Source of the DNA: Dendrolimus kikuchii
Taxonomy: Eukaryota; Arthropoda; Insecta; Lepidoptera; Lasiocampidae
Length of the DNA stretch: 64,000 bases
Assembly (NCBI GenBank): GCA_019925095.2
Contig: CM034401.1
Span: forward strand, 9,273,838 to 9,337,837
Direction of reading: 5' to 3'
Within the stretch, counting starts at the first letter, position 1. Each line of letters opens with the position of its first letter. Both the position numbers and the translations under genes were made by a program. The notes under the pieces were generated by a model. It ran no database searches. It was not told the origin of the DNA and saw nothing but the letters and a program-made list of their open reading frames with translations. Positions 54,911 through 64,000 of the stretch are shown here, one piece after another.

Positions 54911-55675
54911 TCTACAATATTATAAAATTCTAAAAATGTCGTATCTGTACATCGAAAATTTTTAATAATGACAACTGGAATCTTTATATATAAAAATGAA
55001 TGTTTGTCTGTATGTCCTTTATAGAATCGTAAACTATACATTTAATCATGTGATGGTGTTTAATAAAGTTGTTGTGCATGAGCCAAAGAATGTTTCTGAG
55101 TTGGTTCACAATTGGATCCGGTAGGTGGTGCTGCTGTCAGCATATCGATTGAAGCTTTTCCGGGTAGGACGACGTCTGCCGGGACAGCTAGTAGACTATA
55201 TATAAACGATGGATAACATGATGCAATTTTTTTAGATTTTTGTGTGTTTGTCTATTTGTTCGGGATTCACGTAAAAACTACTAGGCCGATTTCAAGGCGG
55301 TTTTCGCTGATTCACAGCTAATTCTGAGGCTTAAACTCTGCTTTACTTTTTATCCTGGGAATCTCTCGGGAATTTTTCTGCGAATTATTTAAAATGGCCA
55401 GATTAAAAAAAACGAATTCCGGTTTGATTTTTTCGCTGATCGATAGCAAATTTAATGTAATAAAAAAATGTGATATTTTTTATTCCGAGAATACCGTGGG
55501 AATTTTCCCGGGAGCGATTTATAGTTGTACGGGTGCGGAAAAATTAGCCTATTGCGACACAGTTTTCACTAAAACGATAGCTTACGCTCTCTTTTAAATG
55601 CTGCGGTATTTTGTGTCCTGGGAATCCCGTAGGAATTTCAAATCAAGCGTAGGCAAAGTCACGGGTATATCCTAG
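54911..55675 (+). mobile_element. Helitron H1 copy interrupted by another Helitron
   Basis: The outer element starts TCTACAATATTATAAAATTC after A and ends GTATATCCTAG (55672-55675) before T. The body has TTTGTTCGGGATTCACG, ACCGTGGGAATTTTCCCGGG and GCGACACAGTTTTCACTAAA as in other H1 copies. It is broken at ACTGGAA/TAGACTATAT by 54981-55191. A 67-codon frame inside (from 55394) is a by-product of the repeat, not a gene. Confidence 0.85.
54981..55191 (+). mobile_element. Nested Helitron H5, 211 bp, complete
   Basis: It starts TCTTTATATATAAAAATGAA after A (54980) and ends GGGACAGCTAG before T (55192). The inside has GTTTGTCTGTATGTCC and ends with CGGGTAGGACGACGTCTGCC, the familiar end of a widespread lepidopteran Helitron. 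The uninterrupted target is visible in the sister H1 copy at 21411-21430, so both ends and the A/T target are confirmed by comparison. Confidence 0.9.
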
Positions 55676-55955
55676 TAAATAAATAATTTCAGGTATATAA
55701 GTCAAACTTATTTTTTTTTGCGACTGTCTTTCATATTCTTTTGTTTTCGCTACTTGAAACATAATTAATGCAATGTGGTAGCTAAGAGGTTAAGACATCC
55801 ACGTTTCATAGCAAGGAAGAAATTTTAAGCAATCTTTCAATTCTAGTTCTTTTAATTCTAGTCTTCATTTTATATTGTAATAATATCTACCAATAAACTT
55901 AACGCTCTACTATTAGGTGTGAGCTTCCCCTTTTTTAGAGGAATGCATTGAACGT
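55676..55955. other. AT-rich DNA, possible SINE-like motif
   Basis: GTGGTAGCTAAGAGGTTAAG at 55775-55794 resembles a pol III A box, without a convincing B box. Nothing else was recognised. Confidence 0.3.
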
Positions 55956-55959
55956 TAAA

Positions 55960-56215
55960 CTCGCTACCCTTCTCCAAGGCGGAGAAGAGTGTTCGATTGG
56001 TAATTGTAACAATATGAACATTAGGTCCGAAAAGTGACACATCTTTTATTGTGCAGGTTTCACCGCGATGTTTTCCTTCAACGTCAGCACATGATAATTA
56101 TAACAATATGCACATTGGGTCAGAAGACTACCTTAATGGCGCTCAATGCTTTCTGGCCAAGACTCAAACCAACGTCATTCGAAACATGAGTGCACTAGCC
56201 ATTCAGCTACCAGGG
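55960..56215 (-). mobile_element. tRNA-derived SINE with composite tail
   Basis: The minus strand begins CCTGGTAGCTGAATGGCTAG, an A box, followed by GACGTTGGTTTGAGTCTTGG, a B box, and then a tail with GACGTTGAAGGAAAACATCG, GTGAAACCTGCACAATAAAA and CTCTTCTCCGCCTTGGAGAA. The tail's last part recurs at 47254-47490. Order and spacing fit a pol III-driven SINE. It is not a tRNA gene. Confidence 0.6.
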
Positions 56216-56364
56216 CAAAAATAGAAATGAAATTCTAATACTTTTATCCCAGTAAATATGATAATTTTTCACGAAATACAAATCTGCGACTTAAACTGCA
56301 AAGCTTTAGTATCTTTATACACGAGACAGGGTGGAGAGATCTAAACTAAACTGCGGCTATTAAC

Positions 56365-56560
56365 TGGTTCTCGGGCATGAATCTTTTATGAGTGCCAGTG
56401 TCGCTTGCGTCCCGAGGGAAGGGTATGTACAAAACAGTACCAGCACTTAATTAAGGGGAATCTACGAAGGGAATAAGGTTTTAATTAATATTGCGCTGTG
56501 ATTCAGTTGGCTTCCTTATTGTTGCGCGCGAATTGAAAAAGTCCTTTTTCAATTAACGCT
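56365..56560. other. Unique block, possible regulatory DNA
   Basis: GCCAGTGTCGCTTGCGTCCC, CAGCACTTAATTAAGGGGAA and GTTTTAATTAATATTGCGCTG give a motif-rich unique texture with homeodomain-like TTAATTA cores. No gene or repeat was recognised. Confidence 0.25.
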
Positions 56561-57321
56561 TCTAACTAACAATTGTAATAAAAGTAATTGAAAGATCTGT
56601 TCGAAAAGTTCTGATATAGTGCTGTAACTGTTTACCGGATTATTATAAATAAAAATCTTAAAGGGCTTCAACTTTAAAATGATGAAGATTTATAAACCGT
56701 ACTTCGTCCTATGGGTTTCCAATAGAATATAAGGATACTTGCGGGGAAGAAAGTTTTCTGACGGCTTAAGGAGCAGGTATAAAGTCTCCATAATATCAAG
56801 CGTAACTTAGTCTGTTAGATATTTTCTAGTATAATGTTATATTTGCCTAAATGTTATACATATGTGTATGTAAATAAATAGTTCGTACAAACCTCAGTTA
56901 TTTTCTCTACTTTCTCCCCTCCCTTTCTCAAATCTTCTTTCTGTACATTTCTAATTCATATCCCACAAACACAATTTAACCAATTGAAAATACACAAATG
57001 CAATCAGCAAACACACGTTGGATAAACCCAACCACTACATCAGATTCGATAACCCACAAATCTTCTCGAAAGAGAATCGTTTCATACCTAGAATGATGCG
57101 TGAGGCTATTGAAATCAAAAACACCCAAATTTCAATAGACTAGATGGTTGGCAAGTACCACCTGTTTGGGATCCGATCATCAAAACTATTAAGACCCAAA
57201 CCCAGCAAAAACCAACTGCCAGACCTCAAGACGCTGCGTGCTCTTCCTGCGTGCAACGGAACACAAACCAACTTGACTGATAATTTCTTTTATTTTTCCT
57301 TCCACCCATTTTAATCTTATA
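56561..57321. other. Unique DNA, nothing recognised
   Basis: No gene or shared repeat was seen. Confidence 0.4.
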
Positions 57322-57645
57322 TCTATATAAAAGAAAGTCGTGTGAGGTACACTACTTATAACTCAAGAACGGCTGTACCGATTTGGCTAATAATTGGTGG
57401 GGAAGTACCTTAGAACCAGGAGACGGACATAATATACTCTTTATCCCGTTAGAACCGGTAGGTGGCGCTAAGATCGGGTTCTAGAATCCTCCTAATCAGC
57501 TGGACCGATTTTGATGATTTTGTTTTTGTGTGTTTGAGTGGGTCCCCGGATGGTTTAGATTCACAATTAGAACCGGCAGGTGACGCTGGGATCGGATCCT
57601 AGATTTTTATTTTTTCAGAGCAGGACAACGTCTGCCGGGGCCGCA
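57322..57645 (+). mobile_element. Non-autonomous Helitron H5, decayed 3' end
   Basis: Starts TCTATATAAAAGAAAGTCGT after A and contains CGGCTGTACCGATTTGGC, GTTAGAACCGGTAGGTGGCG and the repeated TTAGAACCGGCAGGTGACGC. It ends CAGGACAACGTCTGCCGGGG, with GCCGCATT where the CAGCTAGT terminus should be. Related to 54981-55191 but longer and with an internal duplication. Confidence 0.75.
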
Positions 57646-57925
57646 TTATATAAAATTATTAGAGCTAGGCATGTTTGCTGAAGAGTATCTTGCGCCGCTT
57701 CTTCTCTTCAAGCTATAACATGTTGCGAAGCGGTAGTAAATTGGATTAGGTTCCCATAGAGTAAATAATAACCATAAACAAAATTAAAACGAAATAATTA
57801 ATATATACAAGTTGGCAGTAGAGTATATAAAATTTCAACAATACTCGTTGACTGAAAAGTGGCCGAAACGTCGGAATAACAAAAATCTAATAAATTACCG
57901 CGCATAAAACCGTTACAACGTAGTT
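57646..57925 (-). mobile_element. Family M element, one end lost
   Basis: The plus strand reads TGAAGAGTATCTTGCGCCGC, AACATGTTGCGAAGCGGTAG, AATAATAACCATAAACAAAA, GAAAAGTGGCCGAAACGTCG and AATTACCGCGCATAAAACCG. This is the reverse of 25273-25636. The far TIR is missing, probably where the Helitron at 57322 abuts. Confidence 0.65.
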
Positions 57926-59736
57926 TTATTAGCTTAATGGTAATTAGTGAAATAAAACATTGATGGAAACTTAGACTTTGGGATTATAGAAATAGGAACA
58001 AGTGTGGCGGCTATACCATCCGTACTCTTAAATAAGGAAGACAATCATCAGTATGAGTTTATAATCTAATATATATATATTTGATCTATGATAAACCATT
58101 AGAAGGAAAATAAATAAATGCTTATTAAATTGAAGTGTAAAATAAAACTGGACTTGAAAATAAACTAAGATAACGAACTCACTTAAAAGCTTCCGTTGTT
58201 TCAAACGAACAATAAGAAAATGCAAAATGAAAGCAAAACTTATACAAAGGTTCCGTACAGTAAAAAATTCGTTACACATTTGTTATAATATTTAATTTTC
58301 TTCTTATATAGCAAAGAAACCGTTTTTATTATTACTCGCGTCAATATTAATAAATAAAATTTTACATTATTTACAAGAAATTATACATTATTTACAAATA
58401 AATATTAAATTACTTAGAAATAAATTATCGAGACGTCAAATCCTTGGCAAACGTGTCATATGGCCAAAGGCCTAGCTTTTAACTTGGCTCACGATTGTTC
58501 ATTACAATACAACAGCAAAGTTTTAAGAACGTGGCCAATGGGTGACAGAGATTTGGGACTGATTTTTATTTTCATTTTTTATATTTCTCGAATTTTATGG
58601 AGTTTTATTAAATGGAGCCCATTATTTCATCCGCGTTAAGTCCATATTTCGCATTCCTGAATTCATTGTCATTCTTATTTTACGATTTTCATACTTGCTG
58701 TCTCAAGTCGACGTTTAACTAATTTCATCTGTGGTGGTGCCAAGGGTATATTTTGAGGTCCTTCCCCCACCTCCCCTATAGCACACCACGTGGCGGCGGT
58801 TGTATAATAATTTCCCTACTTCCTGGACTGGTGCGGCCTTCAATAATATAACTCAAGAACAGTGGACGGCAGGACAATCAGATCAATCGTTACATCCGAT
58901 TGATCATATGGGAAAGAAAATCTGGTCACTAATCTAAACCTCCCAAAACTGCACTTCTCCCAATTCGGGAAACCTGGAGACGTCTGGCAGGGGCCGTCGA
59001 GGTTTGATTGGTTGCACACGGTGGTATAAAATAGTATTTTTTGTCACACACAAATGGTGGTTTAAATTATTAAAAATTAGCATATATGGATATGGCTGCG
59101 GAGCGGGTCGTTCATGCGCGGGCGATCGGGTAGGCGATATTCAGCTTATTAAAATATTGGAGCGGTGGTGCGGTTTTGTCCGTCCAATGTCATTGCGTGA
59201 CGACATAACATCGTTGGCCAATGAGCCTCCTTAGAAGGGCACAGATCGGAAGATGTCGGTGTGACTGACTTCATTCCGACCATATAATCAAAGAAATTAA
59301 CCAATCGAAATAATTGTCCTAAACAATCTAAAAAACTATATTTTATATAGTATAATGCCAATATTTAATTCAATGACCATTATATAATTAGCCAGTAAAA
59401 TTTGACAATTATCTGTATTATAAATTACCTTATAATTTAAACAGAACTGCTTTCAACAAATCAAACTAAGGTTCTCTGTGCATGATAATAAGGAACCCTA
59501 AAAGGCAATATACTTTTTTGTGAATTTAAATACATTTCAGCAAAAGAGGGAGAGGGCCAGGTCCCGTTACAAAAGGAAAACGGAGCTAATAAAAATGCCA
59601 GAGTGAAAACGTGCAATTTTAAAGCAGTGTCAAATGAATATTAGAATTGTCGTTATTTTATCCGCCCCGTGTAATAAATATCAGCCATAAAGCTTAATAA
59701 TTTAATAAGCATTTATTTAAAATGACACAGATTTTG

Positions 59737-59737
<1 letters not shown>
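57926..59737. other. Unique DNA with a GC-richer centre
   Basis: No gene was recognised. The part 58770-59240 is less AT-rich, holds GATTGGTTG and GGTATAAAATAG at 59006-59035 (a CCAAT/TATA-like pair), and a 76-codon frame (59004-59234) without motif. Promoter activity is conceivable but unsupported. Confidence 0.3.

Positions 59738-59789
<52 letters not shown>
59738..59789. repeat. (TA)n microsatellite
   Basis: About 26 uninterrupted TA dinucleotides. Confidence 0.95.
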
Positions 59790-59792
<3 letters not shown>

Positions 59793-59881
59793 AATATCTT
59801 GTACAAAAATTATAAACTAGTACAATGACGAACCGACCGAAGCGAACCGACTTAACCTAATTAATTAAAACTTATTAGTTA

Positions 59882-60067
59882 CTAGCGGCCCGGCGCGGTT
59901 TCACCCGCGCTCTGTCGCGCTCCCGTCATGTTATATGACCTATACCTATGACACTCCCTGTTAACGTAGCTTTCGAACAGTAAAAGAATGTTTAAAATCG
60001 GTTTAGTAGATCCAGAGATTACCCCCTACAATGTCACAAACTTTATCTCTTTATAATATTAGTATAG
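59882..60067 (-). mobile_element. Non-autonomous Helitron, 186 bp, complete
   Basis: The plus strand starts ACTAGCGGCCCGGCGCGG and ends ATTAGTATAGAT. Read on the minus strand this is a TC start (GA at 60066-60067), a CTAG end (59882-59885) and an A/T target. GCGCGGTTTCACCCGCGC near the 3' end forms the subterminal hairpin with 6-bp stem. A 5'-end fragment of the same family is at 31945-32045. Confidence 0.85.
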
Positions 60068-60084
60068 ATATTGTATTCTATATA

Positions 60085-60252
60085 CAATCTTTTAAGACTA
60101 TATATAGAATACTGAGCCTAGATCATCGAAGAGAATGAATAAGATTACCAGAAGGCAGGCTGCTTAATCTTGCTGGATGGCCATACTGATCCGTTATCTA
60201 AAGTAGGAACCATCTGATCACCTGCAGGATCGATTAGGCGTTTAGAGAGATG
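60085..60252. repeat. Dispersed repeat family R8 (copy 2)
   Basis: AAGACTATATATAGAATACT, GAGCCTAGATCATCG, CCAGAAGGCAGGCTGC, TTGCTGGATGGCCATACTG and ATCCGTTATCTAAAGTAGG match 10885-11078 in order. Confidence 0.6.
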
Positions 60253-60254
60253 TC

Positions 60255-62470
60255 AGTTGTATTGCATAAAAACCAATTGCTTTTGTTCAAAATAATATAA
60301 GGTAAATATGAACTGTTTTAGTCTAAAAGAACTAAGGTTTAGGTGTCTAATGAAAGGTGCAAAGGCGACAGAAAAATAACGTGTAGCATCATCTAATTAT
60401 ACTAGGTTTGAGGTAAGAACTTTTTAAGCTACATTTTTTTATTGAGTGATTGTTTTCTAGTTGTAGTGTCTTCGTCGTCCCTTCTTATTTTTACTTAAAA
60501 ATTAAATAATTCTTCAAATTAATGTTAGTGTATCAAATCAAATAATCCTCCATTAGAAATATAGATACAGCAACTTCCATTTAGGATTATTTTGCCAACT
60601 ACAGAGGAGTGCAATCTCGCCTCCCCTTGCTATTAAGGATTGAACAAACAACACTTAAGAGGTCATTTAACACAATATCGATTTTTTTCTATATTGTGGT
60701 TATCTACTTCATTGGTGAAGTTACTTTTAAAATCAGCTTACGTGAAAATTATAAGTGAAAAATTATGTGGATGTTTATATGTTCCTTCTTTTTAACATAA
60801 GAATTGTTAATAAGATATGTAAGTACTTTTGAAAGGGTGTGAACATAAGATACTTTGAGGTATAGTTTCCATTGGATAATAATGTGTGGTTAATGCGATT
60901 TCTGAACCTCAGAAAATTTGCTATAATGTGCTTTCATTAATCCGATGAAGATATGATATCCTCCTGGAAAATAGAATAGTGTCCGCGGAATACAGATTGA
61001 AAACCATTCAATGGAAACCACAATAAAAGCTTCGATATATTATTCAATCTATTATTTAAAAATATCAAAATGTAAGATGCAGAAATTAGATTATCAGTTT
61101 TAGAAATTTGTCTGTCAATATATCTGAAAGTTTATGTCGTATAGGCTCAGACACGGCTCAACAGATTAAAATTAGAGTTTTAAGGATTAAAACTGGCTTT
61201 TTTTATGTTTCTTTTATGTTGATAATTTGCAGGCTTTTGCAGATATGAATATAAAATCCGCGTACGAAATGATCGACATAGCAAATTTACAAATAATTAT
61301 GAAAAATCTAATCGCATTTGATGATCTATCATATTTATGAAGGCTCAACTCCCCTAAATGTTTCATATTTAAAAAAGGCATCTATTATACTTCTTAACGT
61401 ATGTATACGTTAAGAAAAATAAATTAGTATGTGAAAAAAATGACTTTAAAATAAATTACATTCAAAAATGTTTAAGTTTTATAAAATTATTCACAAAATA
61501 TGTTCTGCATTTAAAAAATATTTTAATTGTCAGTACCACTGCAGTGCAACAACTGACGTCAAAATTGATGAAGCAATAAAATCCTACTTTGGCAACACTG
61601 AATTAAATCAGATTCTGAATTCAAGCATTGTATAAAACGAGCACGGCTGTGGCACGCCGATTCGTCACGCGGTCACACAACCATTAATTTCTATAGAAAA
61701 ATACATTGGAAGCTTTTACTGGTCCTTCGATAACATCAAAACTACATTAGAGTAGCATTTTTCATGAAAGCACGTATAGACCCACACGCGAGTATAGGTA
61801 CTGCCACATCGTTATGTGGTAATATGAATGTGAAAATTAGTCACGGGTTGACATACGGTCTTTGGTCAAAGCTACAAAGGCTCTTGTGGTCACAATATAA
61901 TCAATACAAGTATTTACAAAAACTATGGTTGTAATATGTATGTGTTTGTATTAATGATTTCCAGAATAGGACTAGCCTATACCGTGGTGTGTCATATATG
62001 TGTTATTAATATAGGTACAACTTGTTCAAATTTACAAAACTTCATTTTAATTATCGGTGAACAAAAAGTTAATTAGGTCTAAAAATATGCAGTTTATTAC
62101 ATCTTAATCATCAGCATATTGAAATAATTATTTATTTTCTCGTTTTTACATAATGTTTCTGCGTAATTCGTGCATGTAGCCCATGTCAAGTTTTAGAATA
62201 ATATTCAAGCAAAAGCCTGTGCCAAATTGTAGGTCTGTGACTAATGTCGAACAAGAGAGTTCTTGTTGCTCGAAAAGGAACATTCCACCAAACAATTAAA
62301 GTTTTCAACACAGTTCATAATTAAAAACTATTGTTTAGTGTTAACCAATTTATACATTAAACTGCACAGCAGCTCATTTCCTGCCATTAAACTTGAAAGT
62401 AATATTATTTCTCAATCCAATCTTTGGAAAATATTTTCGAAATTATAATTGTAAACGATCTCTTATTAAA
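60255..62470. repeat. Long AT-rich stretch, one perfect hairpin
   Basis: No gene or shared repeat was recognised in 2.2 kb. TTCTTAACGTAT at 61391-61402 pairs perfectly with 61405-61416 around GT. The block 61610-61690 is slightly GC-richer. Everything else is AT-rich. Confidence 0.45.
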
Positions 62471-62472
62471 AA

Positions 62473-62690
62473 CTAGCTGATGCCCGCGACTTCGTCCGCG
62501 TGGTGCGGTTTTTTAACTATCCCACAGGAACTCTTTAACTTTTTGGGATCAAAAGTATCCTATATGTTGACCTGGGATATAAGCTACCACCATATAAAAT
62601 TTCATTTAAATCGGTCCAGTCGTTTCGGAGATTATCCGGTACAAACAGACAGACAAACAGAGAAACAAAAAAATGGAAAAAAAATCTAAA
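62473..62690 (-). mobile_element. Helitron fragment with canonical 3' end
   Basis: The plus strand begins CTAGCTGATGCCCGCGACTT then CGTCCGCGTGG: CTAG, a short spacer and the bulged CGCGAC-TTC-GTCCGCG hairpin in reverse. It continues through TTTGGGATCAAAAGTATCC, TTTCATTTAAATCGGTCCAG and ACAGACAGACAAACAG. This is a well-known lepidopteran repeat. The TC end is unclear. Confidence 0.75.
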
Positions 62691-62694
62691 TTAG

Positions 62695-63234
62695 TTCTAT
62701 TTCACTTCTTACATCCCCCTGACTCGGTTTCTAGCATTTATTTTCATTGCACAGAAATTCGACCTCTACAGTTCCATTATATGTATGTATAGATTTAGTT
62801 TCAATTGTAATTTTATTTGGCAAAAGAGAAAAGAGAATGAACAAAGTCAAATTCTACTAACGCCACCAGCCAGGTTTCCTTTGAATCTTTTTAAACTGAT
62901 CGGATACAAGCATGTTATCAACTCCTAACCAACATTTAGACACTCTTTTGATCAGCTATTTCGTATATTACCTAGATGGCGCTATATTAAAAGTAGACAA
63001 AAAATTTATTATCAATTACAAAAGCACGAATCTAATAACAAATGCTATTTTCATTTGTATTAGTTTTTTCGCCACATTCAATTGCTAGCGAGCATTTGTA
63101 ATGGCAGACAAAATACCTACTTTTTTTTTCAATTACTCATAGTAAATAGACCATTCAGTTTCAAAAGATTACTATGAATAAAGATTCCAAGAAGATTAAT
63201 GATAAACATCCAAACAATTGTTTTTTTGTTGAAC
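62695..63234. other. AT-rich DNA, nothing recognised
   Basis: No gene or shared repeat was noticed upstream of the double hairpin. Confidence 0.45.
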
Positions 63235-63235
63235 A

Positions 63236-63290
63236 AAGTCACCTGACACTAGTCAGGTGACTTGATGGTATGGGGACTACCCATACCATC
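63236..63290. repeat. Two abutting perfect hairpins
   Basis: Hairpin 1: AAGTCACCTGAC (63236-63247) pairs with 63252-63263, loop ACTA. Hairpin 2 starts at the next base: GATGGTATGGG (63264-63274) pairs with 63280-63290, loop GACTA. Both are perfect, with similar loops, and lie about 170 bases before a candidate start codon. Confidence 0.9.
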
Positions 63291-63337
63291 ATTATCGGTT
63301 AGTTTGTAAAAGAGCGGGAAATCGATTTTTATGTTTA

Positions 63338-63358
63338 CTAGCAACCAAGCCTAGCAAC
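63338..63358 (+). promoter_or_regulatory. Repeated CTAGCAAC motif upstream of candidate exon
   Basis: CTAGCAAC occurs at 63338-63345 and 63351-63358, 13 bases apart. AGCAAC fits the RGYAAC half of the RFX X-box found in promoters of cilia genes, but the partner half-sites are poor. The link is weak. Confidence 0.2.
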
Positions 63359-63458
63359 GCTGGCTGGAATTGCAGCTATTGCAGTAGCCACTAACTAAAA
63401 GACTAATCAGAATCTGTTCACAGTTTAATATTATTTCAGAACACTTTACGTAAGAAAT

Positions 63459-63536
63459 ATGGATGAAGACAAAGGAAATGAAGAAGCGGAGAATTGGAAA
63501 GTTTATGAAGCTTTGTGCAGGAAAACTCCAACAGAG
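63459..63536 (+). CDS. Candidate first coding exon of an unidentified gene (partial)
   Basis: ATG in a strong context (AGAAATATGG, A at -3 and G at +4) opens 26 codons: MDEDKGNEEAENWKVYEALC then RKTPTE. It ends ACAGAG followed by GTAATT, an acceptable donor, in phase 0. The acidic, lysine-rich N-terminus and even codon use differ from the AT-driven chance frames nearby. TTATTTCAG just upstream (63432-63440) could even be an acceptor for a non-coding leader exon. The gene would continue right of the window. No family was recognised. Confidence 0.4.
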
Positions 63537-63539
63537 GTA

Positions 63540-64000
63540 ATTTATATTAAAAAAAATTAATATATATGTATACCAATAAATTAAATTGAAATGATAGTAT
63601 GTGATTCTAAAATAAATGCCAAAATTTAAATGAAAGCTAGTATTAATAGGGTACCGAATCGTACATAATTGTTTTTTGAATTTTTTATTATAAGTATGTC
63701 TTGAAGTTTGTCTCCAGTAAGCTATGAAATATTTCAACACATTACAATCAAAATTTTGTTAATCACAATAGGAATTTTATCCTAAATTCTCATTCAAATA
63801 TCTTTATTTGTATAAAACACGGTGACAGCGTAGATAACATTGAGATGAACAAAGTACAGCATGTTTTACCCCATCCGGGTGTACAAATGTTTAAGTGGAG
63901 GCAAAGGTAAAGAATGCTTAGTCTATAGTTATACAAAAATTAAAATTATATGAATTATTGTTTAGTAATAATAAAAGTCAATGTAATTTTAAAATAAGCA
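63540..64000 (+). other. Presumed intron or flank, repeat-like right part
   Basis: AT-rich. At 63785-63910 an open segment (ICIKHGDSVDNIEMNKVQHV, LPHPGVQMFKWRQR) precedes GGTAAAG, but its frame does not fit phase 0 from the 63536 donor. ATTCAAATATCTTTATTTGT resembles a LINE-type tail read in reverse. I regard it as repeat-derived, not as the second exon. Confidence 0.3.

Noticed and set aside
55394..55597. 67-codon frame
   Set aside because: It lies wholly inside a non-coding Helitron body and recurs in degenerate form in the sister copies.
59004..59234. 76-codon frame after a TATA-like GGTATAAAATAG
   Set aside because: No recognised motif, and the promoter-like motif lies inside the frame itself.
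59738..59789. TA run as a replication or regulatory site
   Set aside because: A simple dinucleotide microsatellite explains it fully.
63785..63910. Open segment that could be exon 2 of the right-edge gene
   Set aside because: Phase does not match the 63536 donor, the acceptor is poor, and the left part resembles a LINE-type tail.

Overview
The window is AT-rich animal nuclear DNA with almost no long open frames. It is packed with repeat families typical of moths and butterflies: Helitrons ending in CTAG behind a CGCGACTTCGTCC-type hairpin, an RTE-like LINE with (ATGT)n tails, an R1-like LINE 3' end, tRNA-derived SINE heads, foldback MITEs and a solo LTR. Lepidoptera is therefore the likely source. 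That is an inference from repeat style; no diagnostic host gene is complete here. No bacterial gene, operon, CRISPR array or rRNA gene was seen, and no intact tRNA gene was recognised.

Host-gene evidence is thin. (1) On the minus strand a GC-rich, CCAAT-bearing leader exon (27839-27960) with a GTAAGT donor is followed by a 116-nt coding-like exon (26984-27099) that also has a GTAAGT donor. Together they look like the 5' end of a gene running leftwards. (2) At the right edge a short first-exon-like frame (63459-63536) with a good start context opens to the plus strand; two abutting perfect hairpins and a repeated CTAGCAAC motif lie upstream. (3) A 68-codon single-exon frame with one membrane segment (52182-52388) lies about 100 bases after a TATAAATA box. 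None was assigned to a known protein.

Layout: 1-8 kb, unique AT-rich DNA with a LINE tail, a Helitron, a nested LINE-in-retroposon and an RTE copy. 8-14 kb, foldback and Helitron pieces and a perfect hairpin. 14-18 kb, a GC-rich island, a CRE-bearing hairpin and a decayed retroelement pol with a nuclease-like module. 18-25 kb, retroposon copies, a SINE head, a 460-bp Helitron, a LINE pol remnant and an RTE remnant. 25-30 kb, the minus-strand candidate gene followed by a 1.17-kb Helitron. 30-40 kb, mostly unique DNA with an LTR-like segment, a 24-bp perfect palindrome, a second copy of the nuclease-like pol remnant, a 128-bp TIR element and a SINE head. 40-48 kb, LINE 3' ends, two LINEs tail to tail, a solo LTR, a foldback MITE and an RTE stub inside another foldback. 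48-57 kb, a minus-strand Helitron, the small ORF, an R1-like LINE with perfect target-site duplications and a Helitron nested in a Helitron. 57-64 kb, Helitrons, a TA microsatellite, unique DNA and the right-edge exon.

The most informative observations are structural: insertions whose empty sites or target duplications can be read inside the window, several perfect short palindromes, and a two-copy decayed pol C-terminus carrying KRPDG and WDATC motifs. All family assignments come from reading the sequence without database searches.
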